A stretch of 64,000 nt of DNA from Selaginella moellendorffii (lineage: Eukaryota > Streptophyta > Lycopodiopsida > Selaginellales > Selaginellaceae). Both the position numbers and the translations under genes were made by a program. Below are positions 21,636-33,472 of this stretch, in pieces; position 1 is the first letter of the stretch, and every line of letters starts with the position of its first letter. The notes beneath the pieces were generated by a model that was not told the origin of the DNA, did no database searches, and saw nothing but the letters and a program-made list of their open reading frames with translations. The stretch is from assembly GCF_000143415.4 (NCBI RefSeq), contig NW_003314361.1, positions 8,653 through 72,652 on the forward strand, in the 5' to 3' direction.

Positions 21636-23713
21636 TTAGGGAATCCTGCTCAAGCTCCTGGTCCATCTTCCACAGCCGTATACATCAAAGAGGGGCCCGT
21701 CACTCCAAGATAGTACACCTTTCAACTGGCTGACATAAAATACCGGATGAATTTTCACCCCAGCTGGCAGTCGCCATACCACAAGCCGCTTTACCAATGT
21801 GCTCCAGCACTTCATATGGACCAGCATATTGATAGGAGAGTTTATCACTCTTCCCTATCCGTAAAGGCACTCTTCCACCGCTCACTTGACGGAAAGATCA
21901 CTCACACAAAGACAAGATCACCCACCTTATATTCCCGGAATTGGCGATGCTCATTGGCAAATTTCTCCGCTCTATCCTGAGCTACTTGCAAATTCCGTTT
22001 GCACACCACCAGAATCTCATCAAGTTCTGTGGCCAGATCAGTTGCCTCGGAATCAAGCTTATCTTGAACATCCTTACTCAAATGCAATCTCAACTCCACT
22101 GCTGTTCGAGGATGCCTTCCAACCATGGCAAAGTAAGGACTTAGCTTGGTTCCACTGTGTTGGCTATTGTTATAAGCAAATTGCACAAATGGAAGATATA
22201 GATCCCACTGTCTTTGCCTTTGACCAATGTTACAACGTAGCATATCCTCCACCACCTGATTCATATGCTCGGTTTGCCCATCCATCTGAGGATGATCTCC
22301 ACTCGAGAGTTTCAAAGTCACTTGCATAGCCTTTGCAAAGCTTTTCTAAAATCCACTAGTAAACTTTGAATCTCGATCACTAATGATGTCCTTTGGCAAA
22401 CCAAAATCAAGAAAAACCTTCTCCAAGTAAACCGTAGCCAAGTATGAGGCAGTGACAGTCTTCCGAAGAGCCAACAACTGCACATACTTCGTCAACCGAT
22501 CCACTATTACCCATACTTGCTCCTTTTGCCTCTGTGTTCGTGGCAAACAAGTGATGAAGTCCATAGAGATACTACACCAACGGCTCTGAGGAATAGGTAA
22601 AGGTTGCAAAAGTCCCCCCGGCTTCTCCCGTGGCACCTTAACCCGCTGACAAAGCTCTCATGATTTACAATATTTGAGGATATCAGCCTTCATATTCCTC
22701 CAATAAAAGTTGCGCTTAATCAACTCATACGTCTTCTTCCCCCCAAAATGACCGGCCTCTGGACGATCATGATAGTGGAATAAAACTTGAGTAATTAACA
22801 CATCCACCCGTGGCAAATACACACGGCCATTGTAATAGAGAATCCCATCCACCAATGAGAAAGGGGCTTCCATCTAGTCTCGCAAAGAGGCCACCTCAGC
22901 ATCCTGAGCCTGAGCATGCTCAACCAACTGCCCAAACTCGCTGACCACTTTACTCAAATGATGACAAAATTGTTGTCGTAACATCGTCACATGACGAACA
23001 CGAGATAAAGCATCTGCCACCACATTTGATTTTCCCGGACAATGCTCAATAGGAAACTCCCCAAACTCCATGAGTTTGACCATCCAACGAGCTTGCCTAG
23101 TGTTCAACTCCTTCTGTGTGAAAAGATACACAAGTGGTTTGTGATCTGTTAACACCACGAACACTGCACCATAAAGATAGTGCCGCCACGTTTGCAAAGC
23201 ATGAACAATAGAGAGTAACTCTTGCTCATATGTGGAATAGCGTTGCTCTGCGGAATTCAAAGTTCGACTCTCATATGCAATAGGCTGTCCCTCTTGCATG
23301 AGAACTCCTCCCAGTGCATAACCACTCGCATCGCATGTCACCTCGTAAGGTTTCGATGGATCAGCAATGCGAAGCACTGGAGTCTCGCTCAACAATCGTT
23401 TCAGTGCCACAAAATTCTCCTCTTGTGGCTTCTTCCACTCAAATGGCACATTCTTGCATAACAACTGCGTCAAAGGAATAGCCACCTCTACAAACTTATA
23501 CTAGAAACATCGGTAGTAACTAGCCATACCAAGAAACCTGCGCAACTCAGCCACTATAGTCGGTGTAGGCCAGTTTTCCACCATAGCCACTTTCCTTAGA
23601 TCCGTCTTGACCCCCTTAGATGTCACAATATGGCTTAGATATTCCACCTCTGACTTTGCAAATTCACATTTGCTCTTCTTCGCATAAAGTTTGCTGTCGC
23701 AAAGTAACAAAAG
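21636..23713 (-). pseudogene. Gypsy A pol, 3' half: end of RT, RNase H, integrase
   Basis: From the right, frames read LYAKKSKCEFAKSEVEYL (RT thumb) and a TAG before YKFVEVAIPL. RNase H shows VTCDASGYALGGVLMQEGQP and TDHKPLVYLFTQKELNTRQA, ending LRD before a TAG. An integrase zinc region follows (FHYHDRPEAGHFGGKKTYEL) with a TGA before ELCQRVK. The integrase core shows SMDFITCLPR, DRLTKYVQL and IISDRDSKFTSGF, then SSGDHPQMDGQTEHMNQVVE. A C-terminal piece resembles a GPY/F end. Several in-frame stops make it non-functional. It continues at 36,547, beyond the DNA transposon. Confidence 0.88.
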
Positions 23714-23716
23714 AGC

Positions 23717-23720
23717 CTTG
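23717..23720. repeat. Target-site duplication CTTG, left
   Basis: CTTG at 23,717-23,720 and again at 36,547-36,550 flank the DNA transposon. Sibling element B has a single CTTG/TTG step at the same place in its RT, which supports a duplication on insertion. Two bases (AT left, TT right) separate it from the inverted repeats. Confidence 0.65.
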
Positions 23721-23722
23721 AT

Positions 23723-23744
23723 GCTCTATTTCGTTAAAGTGGGA
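23723..23744 (+). repeat. Left terminal inverted repeat
   Basis: 22 bp beginning GCTCTATTTCGTTAAAGTGG. A further GTGGGA/ATGGGA motif follows within 30 bp. Confidence 0.92.
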
Positions 23745-24380
23745 TTTATTCAGTAAAATGGGACTAGGTACAAATTTTCAAGTATTTGAAAATGACGTGA
23801 AATTATATGTTTTTTGTCCAAGGGCTAGACATATCTGGGGCATGGTGACTAGCGCGGTGACTTTGTGTCCAGACTGAGTCCATCTGATTGTATAATAAAT
23901 CTCATTGTCAAGGTGAACAAGCCGAATCTGAAGCTAAAGAAGAGCGATGGCATGCGCGCACACACTATTTGTTTGTTCATTGAGTGTGTGGTGAGCTTTC
24001 CAAGATGAACGTCATTCCTATTAGCCAGACATATAACTTAATAGTGAGAACATTTAGATATTATTCAATGTTATTTTTTTCTAACGAATCTAATTGTGAA
24101 GGTGTAGCAAGAGGCATTGCTAGTCTGGAGAAGTCATTTAACTCATTTGACCCTTAGTGTATTTTCATGAAACTAAATAACATTCATATTATTAAGGAAT
24201 TTCTCTAGTACCTTTTTTTTACGACATAGAGGCTTGCATTTCTTTCAAAGGTGATTTAGTAAAAGGCCTGAGGGCACATGCCATTCTATTTCTCAAACCG
24301 GTATTAAGATATACTAGTGCAAAGGGAAAAAAGTATTTGGTGATCAAGTAAATGGCATGAGGGCACACGCCATTATAAGC

Positions 24381-24638
24381 CTAAGCGCTAGTGGACACCT
24401 CCTTTTTGGTACTCTCAGCAGTACTATCATCCTTCTCCGGGTCAGTTGTTTTGCTTTGGATTGTTGTCTCTGACGTTACTGAGGCGTTCTCGATAGTTGT
24501 TAATGTTGCCGTTTGTTCAGAAAAATGATCATCTGGAGTATAGTACGGGGAGTTTGGAAGACTTATATATTCTACATCTTCACCTATCTCCTTCTCCATC
24601 TCCTTTTCTGCCTCACTTACAGATTTTGTGCTTGCCAT
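24381..24638 (-). CDS. Small SLP..PYYT protein of the 12.8-kb transposon
   Basis: 85 residues starting MASTKSVSEAEKEMEKEIGE, with ISLPNSPYYT at 29-38 and a Thr/Ser/Lys-rich C-terminus. The ATG at 24,638 is chosen because the broken relative at 15,965-16,220 starts at the same relative position. No known domain; acidic start, basic and Thr-rich end, predicted soluble. It is read divergently from nothing near and lies downstream of the transposase, possibly as an exon or a separate accessory gene. Conservation between two elements argues that it is real. Confidence 0.65.
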   Translation of the reverse strand: MASTKSVSEAEKEMEKEIGEDVEYISLPNSPYYTPDDHFSEQTATLTTIENASVTSETTIQSKTTDPEKDDSTAESTKKEVSTSA

Positions 24639-25351
24639 GAGAACGCTCTTCACCCTAAAATATGGAGTTCGTTGTGTTATAAAAGGAAACCAACACACAC
24701 GCTGCAAGGGAATGATGGTACATAAAGCATGTAATCCCACAATATGGGTTTATGTGCCATTAATATGGGCCACACGCCATATTATTAGATTTATGCACGT
24801 GTGATTGGTAAATGCATATGTCACATCATCTTTGTTTTACCTCACACACTATATTAGGCCTAATGAACCATATCACATGTGCGCACATGCTATATATATG
24901 GAGAAGTATTATGCAAGGATAGAAAAATTCAATACATGATTGTGGAGAGCAATGGCATGAAGCCACATGCTAAATAACATTTTAGAGAAAGAATTAAAAT
25001 AAAAACATGCAAACAGTACTGAGTGGACCAAGACTTAGAAGTGCACAATTGAATGAGGTATTTCTAATAAATATTTCACTCACCTCATATAGGAATGGCT
25101 ACCACTCTCAAATGGCATATCGCCTCATGCCATCACCTCGCAATTTGTTATAACAATCCGATGAATTCATATTCGGTTTGTTCACCTTGAACTTTAAGTA
25201 AGATTTGCTAGAACAACTAAGAATTTATACTTGTTATTTGTATCATCTCACCTAGGAATGGCGTAAGGCCACATGCCATCACGCCTCCTCTGATTCAGAT
25301 TCAGATTGTTCACCTTGAAATAAAATACATTAGAAACTTAGTAAAGGAATA

Positions 25352-28171
25352 TTAATGAATCTCACCTTGAACCCGGGTTATGAATGCTCTTGCTGCATCT
25401 TTTGCATGGTCTAGCAAGGTGATGGTGGCACTCTGCTTCCGCATCCAACCATGCACAACATTATCCACCGATATGCTCATGTTGGGATCCCTTGGATTTA
25501 GCACCCATCTCTTTTCTAGGCAATCCTTCGTATATCCGGAACTTGGCTTGAACCACTCCACAGTTACATTGAAGGAGTTAGTTTCCGCGTCCTCCTCTGC
25601 ATCAGTGATGCAGCGCCCCACCCATATCATTTGTTTTTTATTACTGGGTCTGACAAGCACGACCATTCCTTTGCAGACCTGTATTGGATTGAATGCTGAA
25701 TCCGGCTTCTTGTTCCTCGGCCCACAATAGTGATCCTCAACATCGTTATCTGTCACTGCATTTCCAAAGGACATTGTTCCGCTACTATCTGGTGCTCTGG
25801 GTTTTGGCCAAAAGGACTCTTCCAATTCTTCATATACAACCGGCCCATTTTGGATAGCAGATATAATCTTCTCCCAGTATTCGAGCAAAGGCTTGCACCT
25901 CTGAAAATAGGATTCTCCACCAAACACCAACCCCCTCTTCTAGAAGGCAATATGCTGTCTAATCCCGGCCACTATACTTTTCTGGTCTTTGAGTCCATCC
26001 GGGTGCATCGGCCGTGGGGAACCCTGAGGAATCATAGGTTCCCCAGTTATGGGATCTCTCTTGAAGAGTTCAATGCCGTCCACTGGCAGCCACACTGTGT
26101 CCCATTCTCTCATCTTGTACCTAATCACTGGAGCACCGTCACGTATGCTGAAATGAAACTGAAGAGGCTTGGAGTGGCCAATCAGCGTTTCGGATTCGTC
26201 CCTGATGTAGCCTCTTACAAACCCCTTAAAGTCTGGAACCTCTGTCACAAGTGCAGCTTCAACAATGCCTTTGATGCAATTTTGGAATTCATCGTAGAGT
26301 TGTGGGAGGGTGAGGACATTCGATCGCCGGAGGGACTCTGCCAGGTGACTGAACATGGCATCGACGTCTTCATAAGTGTGCCCAACCATGAGAAAGCCAA
26401 GTGTAACCGTTTCAAATATGCCTTTGGCAACAAGCATCGCCAAGTACGCGAAGACATACATGTTTTTGTTCTCACTGCCAGCATTGTCTGTTTGGAGCAG
26501 AAGATGGGGTGGAAGGCCACATCAGCCGCAAGAACTTCCTTGAGATTCTGCTTCGTTTGGATGAGGCTGTGCATTCACTGGGCGACCAGCCTCATCGGAA
26601 TGGCATGAGGCCTCATGTGATAACCCTACAATCTGACGGCCAACATATTCACTGGGATGGCATGGGGCCCCACGCGATACTGCAAGCCTTTGCTCCTCCT
26701 CCAGCTGAACCCTGTATGGGGTTCGATCGACAAGGGCCTTATGCAAGGGTTGGCCGTTCAGCTCAGTCTACGCACTTTGCAGAGACCTTAAGTGTTTTGC
26801 TAGGGACGCAATCATCATGTTTGCACCCCCGCCACCCCATAGAGGTACAAAGAAGTTCCCATAGTTCTGGGCACCATGCCCATGAGCGATTATGCCAAAC
26901 AGAGACACAGGCAGCTGCATGGATGAAGAGATTGCCTTGGGGGCAGGATTGAGTCGAGGTAAGCACGTCTTTTTTTGGTCCATTTTGTCGTGGATGATGC
27001 AGAGGTAAGAGTCAGGTCTCTCCATGGAGAGAATCCTGTTATGATAATATGCAGTCCTATAGCTTCTCTGCTCGATGTTGTGGTCGAGCTGCCTTCTAAC
27101 CAACGTCTCTCGCTCTTGAGCGATGCAAGAATTCTTCGACAAAGCCATTTTGATAGCAGTGCACTCGTCACACTTTGAAAAGCTGGAGTACTTTCCTATA
27201 CGCACATCCCTGAACCTGTTGCTCCACAATCTACTAAATCTAGATTGGCTCAGCTTCCTGTAGCCATTACTCTGGAGTTCCCGATTCACATCTTCCAATA
27301 TGGCCCCCTTGGTATACATGGAAGGGAGAATTCGTTGGGTGTCTCGAGTTCCATCTTCCAAGAGGCGGGTTTTATGTGGTTGCTGCTCGCTACATGTCTC
27401 GACAAACCTCTTGAAGATTGCCTCTCCATATACAACGATGGTTTTGTGAGTACCGTCGTTCCCATGGACTACCTGTTGAACCCTTTGTTCCTCGAACTCA
27501 GTTTTGATTCTGTAGAATATGGTTCGAGGGACTCCATAAATGATTCTTCATGCCTTCATGCAGACCAAACCCCTTTGGAAGACCATGCCCCCCACCTAAT
27601 GTTCTGAAGCATCAATAGATGACCGTAATGCCTCATACACAAAATTGCGAGCTGCCTTCCAGGACAATGTCTTGTATCTTGCTCTCTCCTCTTCAATAGC
27701 ATCCCAATCAGCATGTTGACAGCACCTCCTCTTGCCACAAGCAACTGTCGAGACCATTCGAACCTCCATCGCCATTTTCTGCCTTTTCGGTTCGTTGCTC
27801 AGATCCCTTTGGCTGCGCTTTAGGAAGGTGTACTTTCTTTTCCCATGAAGAGATGTTCTGTCATCAGTTGTAGTGGTGTTTGATTGTGAATCCTTCACAT
27901 TCTCAAACACTAAGTGCCTCAATTTCCACCGCACAATGCTTCCAATAGTCAGACTGTTTTCTTCTGTGTCAACAACCTCTAAAATCACAACTCCAATATC
28001 ATCCCAGCCCAATTCTTGATTAGCAACCGCATCTCTTGGATCGACAACTGTGGCTAAGCCCTCAGCTACCACCTCCCCCTCGGGGTTGTTTAGAAACACC
28101 TTTGCCTGAATCCATGTAGCACGGTTTTTAAGATCCACGGAGGGAACATGCGTCGCACTTGCGGAGGCCAT
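25352..28171 (-). pseudogene. DUF7869-like transposase of the 12.8-kb transposon
   Basis: Start at 28,171 (MASASATHVPSVDLKNRATW). Then a Cys region (CGKRRCCQ), GVPRTIFYRIK, SSFSKCDECTAIK, and candidate catalytic blocks LCIIHDKMD, LLLQTDNAGSENKNMY and FLMVGHTYEDVDAMFSHLAE. The C-terminus has MREWDTVWLPVDGIELFK, then a BAH/chromo-like MVVLVRPSNKKQMIWVGRC. The order matches plant and fungal DUF7869 transposase-like proteins (family knowledge), which would cut and join the ends of the element. Apparent in-frame stops: TAG 27,596-27,598, TGA 27,548-27,550 and TAG 25,938-25,940. At the second the relative at 62.3 kb has Trp. Two palindromes (26,600 and 26,657) lie between coding blocks. Confidence 0.75.
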
Positions 28172-28539
28172 TCTGAAAGTGTAGAAAAGAAGTTAAGACC
28201 ATACAAAAAATGATTGGAGAATGGCCTAAATCATAACATACCAAACAACCTCAATAGCATGAGGCCACATGCCATTATTCAAACATGCTATTGACACCCA
28301 CGTGAAATTTCGCATTCACAAAATTGGCATGAGGCCTCATGCCATCTTGATATACACATAGTTGCAGGCAAGTAAAAACATACATGACAATACTCTAGCT
28401 ATGAAATTGCAAGGGCCCAAGATGGCATGTGGCCTCATGCCATTTCTAAATGTGGTCCTAAGCCATTCCATGGTGAATATACCAGGAAGCACAAGTGCCG
28501 AATATCAAGAGGAAGCGGTAGCCACACCAAAGACAATGC

Positions 28540-28670
28540 CGCTCGCAACACCGCAACTACTCGTAGCGCCGCTCGCAACACCGCAACTGCTCGTAGCGCC
28601 GCTCGCACAAACTGCCACTCGCATAAACTGCCGCTCGCAATGGCGCTCGCAATGCTGCAACCGCTCGTAG
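28540..28670. repeat. GCTCGCA array, left of the divergent region
   Basis: Exact GCTCGCA at 28,541, 28,571, 28,601, 28,633 and 28,645, first in 30-bp units (CGCTCGCAACACCGCAACT and so on), then in 16-bp and 12-bp units. It lies upstream of the transposase start. A second, looser array of the same motif lies upstream of the plus-strand gene. Confidence 0.85.
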
Positions 28671-28679
28671 ACGCATAAA

Positions 28680-30140
28680 CCACAGCTCACAACGCCGCTT
28701 ACACAAGCAGCGCTCACTGCGCTCAGCGGAACCAAGAACACGGCGTACAAAAATGATAGACCTAGGAATGAGTTCGAGAATTCAAAAATAACACACGCTT
28801 GAACGTCACATCAAATCCTCTGACAAACCAGATCTTATGACTCCTCTGACAAATTTCAAACTGAGTAGCTTCTAGACTTTGTTGTCGGAAGTTGAACTTT
28901 GTCACATCATGTCCTTGCCTCGATCCAGCTGTGCCATGTCAGTGATTCAAACTTTGCCATGCCATGTCAGCGATCCGCGCCAAGATTATTCGCCGTGTAA
29001 AGGAATAATTATGTTGTGTGTGTACGTCCATTTATGGCAATATAAGGCCACACGCTATTCAAAGAATAATGCTAGTCGAACATTTTTTGGTGCATTTTTG
29101 GGTTCAAAATTGCATGAGCCCACACGCTATAAAGTTTACCTGTACCAAAAATAGAAACAGTTTTATTTACTTGAAAATTTAAGTGGTTGAGGCATTTTTA
29201 AACTTACAAACACATGCCCTACTTACATTCCTTTGGTTGCTTAAAATTCAAAAATATTATAAACCTTTCTTTTTGCATTTTCAATGTTTTCAATTATGGT
29301 TTTTGATTTTCGCAGGACCAGCCTAGTAATCTATTTGCATCCCGTCATGTTTATAGCTAGCTTTCGTTTGTCCCCTTCGCTAGCCTGAGATACATCTGCT
29401 CGGCATCTGCCTCTTACAGCATTTGCCCAGAAAGGGCATCTTTCTTCACGCAGCATTTGCCACATGTTTAGGGTTTAGGGTTTAGCAATTCAGTAGCTTG
29501 ATAAACATGCAAATACAGAACTTGATGCAAAATCCTTTGATATGTCAGGACCATAAACATATTTCAATAGAGAGGGTCCTTTCATTTCATAACTCCTTAC
29601 GTAGATCTTGGTGAAACCAAAGTTAGTGAAGTTGGTTTCTTGTGATCCCGCATCTGATTGTGATGTCCCTTTGCAGTGTCGATGGAAAAGTCAATGCACA
29701 CTAAACTGTAGAATCTTGGAGCAAAATAACGGTCGGATCTATGGCAAATGCCCCTGAAACATTGTAAGGCTCGTGTGGTCTCATGTGGTGTTCGATCGAG
29801 ATGCTTCTTTGCAGGGTCATCAAGAAGGACATTGTATACCATTCTTTATTTAGCTGAACATTTGGCATTTTTTGAAATACAAGATGCTTTGGAATATCCA
29901 ATCATGCATGGTATAAATATAGTGAGGGTATTAAATGATATCCCAATCATGATCTTTCTTTTGGATTTCGCGTGCATGCAGTCCGAGGAATGATGATGTT
30001 GCGGATTTCTTTTGGATTTCACGTGCATGCATGCGCGTGGCAATCCAGAAATTAATGGTGGCGCCTAAGTCCGAAGAATGATGACGTGGCGGGATTACCA
30101 ACTGTCGTGACATTTCGTGCGTGTGAGGTTAGGTTTTGCA
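28680..30140. promoter_or_regulatory. Divergent intergenic region with a telo-box
   Basis: About 1.5 kb between the two GCTCGCA arrays with no coding frame that I can support. It holds a TTTAGGG run of two and a half units at 29,467-29,485, a plant telo-box-like element. One palindrome (29,109) lies in it, and an imperfect 70-bp repeat (GTCCGAGGAATGATGATG and variants) at 29,960-30,100. It probably contains the promoters of the transposase (minus) and the ParB/HAD gene (plus). Confidence 0.5.
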
Positions 30141-30300
30141 TCGTACTCGCGCTCGCATCGCGCTCCCACTCGCGATCACGCTCACATTCGCGCTCATCTA
30201 CCTTCTCTACAGGTTTCTCGTGTGCATCGGCGTCCACTCGCGCTTGCATCACACTCGCGCTCGCATCACGCTCGTGTGCATCGGCGTCCACTTCAAGACA
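30141..30300. repeat. GCTCGCA array, right of the divergent region
   Basis: CGCTCGCATC variants, with exact GCTCGCA at 30,151 and 30,259, plus CTCGCG steps and a duplicated GTGCATCGGCGTCCACT. It mirrors the array at 28,540-28,670 across the promoter region. It may be a transposase or regulator binding array (inference). Confidence 0.75.
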
Positions 30301-33300
30301 CACCCAGTTTGTAACTTCGCCGCCACCTCCGCCGCCCACTCCACCACCCACACGCAGCCCACTTGGTGTCCCGGGAGGTTTCAGCGCCACTCTCCAACTG
30401 TAAGTGGCAAAGTAGCCTTGCTGCTACGATCCGCTGCACACACAGTGCACATTCGCCAGCGAGTCCGGCCTCGATTGTCACGCCTCCATTCGGCTTCAAA
30501 TGGTAAGTCTTTTAGGCCAAGTAGAAAATGGCATGAGGCCACATGCCATTCAGTAGCAACATTGGCATGCACCATTGGGCTCTCGAGTGCAGTCCGGTTA
30601 CAGATGGCGTGTAGCCTCACGCCATCTTAGGATGCAGCCTCAAGACATCTGATGCAGTGGTGAGTGGCGTGTGGCCTCATGTTATTTCCAGCTGCTAGCT
30701 TTTCATCTGTTAGCTCTAATTGTTGTGCATTTCTGAACAGGCGAGGAATTGCGTTCTTCTTCCAGCCACTGTCAATGTGGATGCAGAGAAGGGGGAGGAG
30801 CTCACTAGTTGGACTTTCGGGATGGAAGGCGAGGATCTGAGGCTGTACAACACAGATGGTGGGAGAAAAGAATGCATGGGGATCCTCATCCAAGTGACAG
30901 ACACTCCATGCAGTTCCATGCAAGAATATGGATTGGCACTTGTGGTAGAGATAGCGTCCGCCTTCAAGATCCACCTTGCACATCCTAGCGGCTTCCCGGA
31001 GGGGGGCAACGGCTATGAGGAATTCCTAGAGGGAGATAGGGAGAGGTTGTCCAGGAGGCCCACAATTTCAAAGACGCTGCGGGTCTATGAAGATCATATG
31101 GAATCCACGATCCTCACCTACGACGATGTTCAAAAATTATATTCCAACATTGAGCCGTTGAGAGTGCCTCCAGTTCGCGAAGCGAAGGGGAAGGGGGTCG
31201 ATCTGGAAACTACCCCAAAGCAGAAAAGGGTGGTCAAGCTCAAGCCGACGTCCGACTCTCCTGCTCCAAAAAAGAAGCTACTCGGTGATGCCATTGCCTC
31301 GGGTTCGAACACTACACCCACCAAAAAGAAGAGCCGCAAAGAGCAGAAAGAGCAAGAAGAGGCAGCAAAAATTGTCGCAGATAATAGTACTTGTTACTAT
31401 TCCAACAAAGTATATACAATCGACGTGAGCCGTATCGACATCCAAAGCAAATACAACCACAGGCTAGTATCTGATGAGTGGGTGGAGAAACTGAAGCAGA
31501 AGATGCTGGCAAGTCCAGTAACACCCGACATCGCAGACGTGATCCCCTACTACCGAACAATGAAGGGCGAGACGAGGTTTCCAGACTTGATCAATAGGAA
31601 GGTGTTGGACGATCAGAACATTCGGTTCTATGCCGTCTCCGGGCAGCATTCTAGCTTGGCGATGCAAGAGATAGTTGTGGATATTATGGTGGGCGAGGAG
31701 GTGAAGAAAGTCTTCAAGACAAGAGTTGTCCGCTTGATAAAAGGCAACTCGCCCCTCTGATCTATCATATACATCTCCCACGCGCAGAATGTCAAGCAAG
31801 AAACGTACTACAAATCGGGTATGCACGAGATATTGGCACGAACACGGAAGCTCTAGGTTCAACTGAAGAAGCCACAAAAACCAGGACAAGGACATGCACT
31901 AGCAACTAGCGCATGGCAGGTAAGCCTCGTTGCATGTGGCATAGCATGTGGCCTCACGCCATTTCCATTGCAGGAATTCTCGAGTCTTCTCTCGAAAACA
32001 CTGGGGGTCAATGACACACTCAGCATCTATAACATTCTACTTGCGACAAAAGTTGTTTTTGACAAATGGGTAGATGTGCTGAGGAAGTACCATGACGGGG
32101 AGTTGCTAAACTCAATGGGTGTGGAGGACGGCCAGAAGCCCAATGATTTGAAGCTCAACGCCTTGCGTTTCTCACGGTCTCTAGACGACGATGACCTTCT
32201 GACAGTGGCTAATGCTCTTCTACGTGGTGAGGTAGTCTTCAACAAGACCAAAATGACTCCCGGCCATATTGTGACATACGAGGACTTGTGCACGACTCTG
32301 AGAGCTCGTGCGCTATTGAAGGATTGGATCTTCGAGCAAGTGGCCGTGGAGAGGGTGAGCATCGACACCACGCAAGAGATGATGGAAGAGCTGGAGTTGT
32401 CAAATGAAGACATCGACGAGTACGTGAAGGGGGCCCCCAAGTTCATCGATCTACTGCGGGATGCCACAAAAAGTAAAGCTGAGAAGTTGGATCAGTATCC
32501 AAATTTCATTAAGAGGGATGTCGACCGCTGGCTTCAGAAACAGCTTGACCCCGCAGCAGAGGCCTATCGAGAACCTTACCGGGTATACGTGAATTTGGAT
32601 GAGGATCAAAGGTGGAGGAGCATCGTTTCCCGCGGAGATGAGCAGGTCAAGAACATCTTTTGTGTGATGGACTTCACAAACGAGGAGATCACTCATGCAG
32701 ACGAAGTCAACTCCATCATTGACTTAATAGTGGGACTTGCAGAGGTGGAATCTTCAGTCCACTATATGATCTACGACTCCGAATCCTATCACAAGTTCTA
32801 AAAGGCCTTGAACGAGGTGAAGGCTTGGTTGAAAGGCAAGGAGATGCAGGAGATCCATGGGATAATGGTTAAGAAGAAGATACTGACGAATGTCCGCATC
32901 TTCACACTCGCCCTTGTTATTGGTCCTACAGCAGAGTGGGACTGGAGTGACTTCCCAGCTTTGTTCGACAAGGTCGATCGAATTGATCTGAGGGAGGTCA
33001 ATTTACCCGTGCCTGAGGAACTGAAGACGGCTATGGAGCTTTCGAATCCAGAGAAAGTTCCAGGTGCAGCATGGGAAATGCTCAGCTGGGTCTTCAACGC
33101 AATAGCGGGTGGGTCACCTGCTTCCAACTCCAAGGGCAAATGCGTTGTCGAGTACAACTGCGGCGGACTATTCTTTCGAGCTGCACTACTCAAGGGTGTC
33201 CCGTGTGTTGCGGTGACAAACTCCATTGAAGAGGTAACTTCAATGGAGCATATAATTACAGTTGCCAAAGAAAAACAGTATCTTCTCTGCGAACTTGGTG

Positions 33301-33434
33301 AGTATGCACTTTAAGTTTAAATGTTATCTCACAAGCTCTATATGCAGGAGCGTGGCCACCCCCAGATGCTGAAACGGCGTTAACAGCTACTGTTGAAGAT
33401 ACCCATGTTGGGCCGAGCTCACAACCTGCACAAG

Positions 33435-33472
33435 GTAAGGTCACGTGAGGCCTCACGCCATTTTGATTATAG
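33435..33472 (+). other. 38-bp intron made largely of one palindrome
   Basis: GTAAGG...TATAG. The palindrome at 33,440-33,461 fills 22 of the 38 bases. Flanking exons join in phase 1 to GPSSQPAQ/DRCEYSDT, which keeps the frame. The sister introns at 33,563-33,614 and 33,756-33,802 have the same build. Confidence 0.7.

Noticed and set aside
25730-26608. Long plus-strand frame of 292 residues
   Set aside because: It lies antisense to the transposase, whose minus-strand frame carries the recognisable motifs.
28540-28670. CRISPR-like array of GCTCGCA units
   Set aside because: Units are short and of unequal length, spacers are not unique sequence, and the setting is a plant transposon.
29467-29485. 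Interstitial telomere
   Set aside because: Only about two and a half TTTAGGG units; better described as a telo-box.
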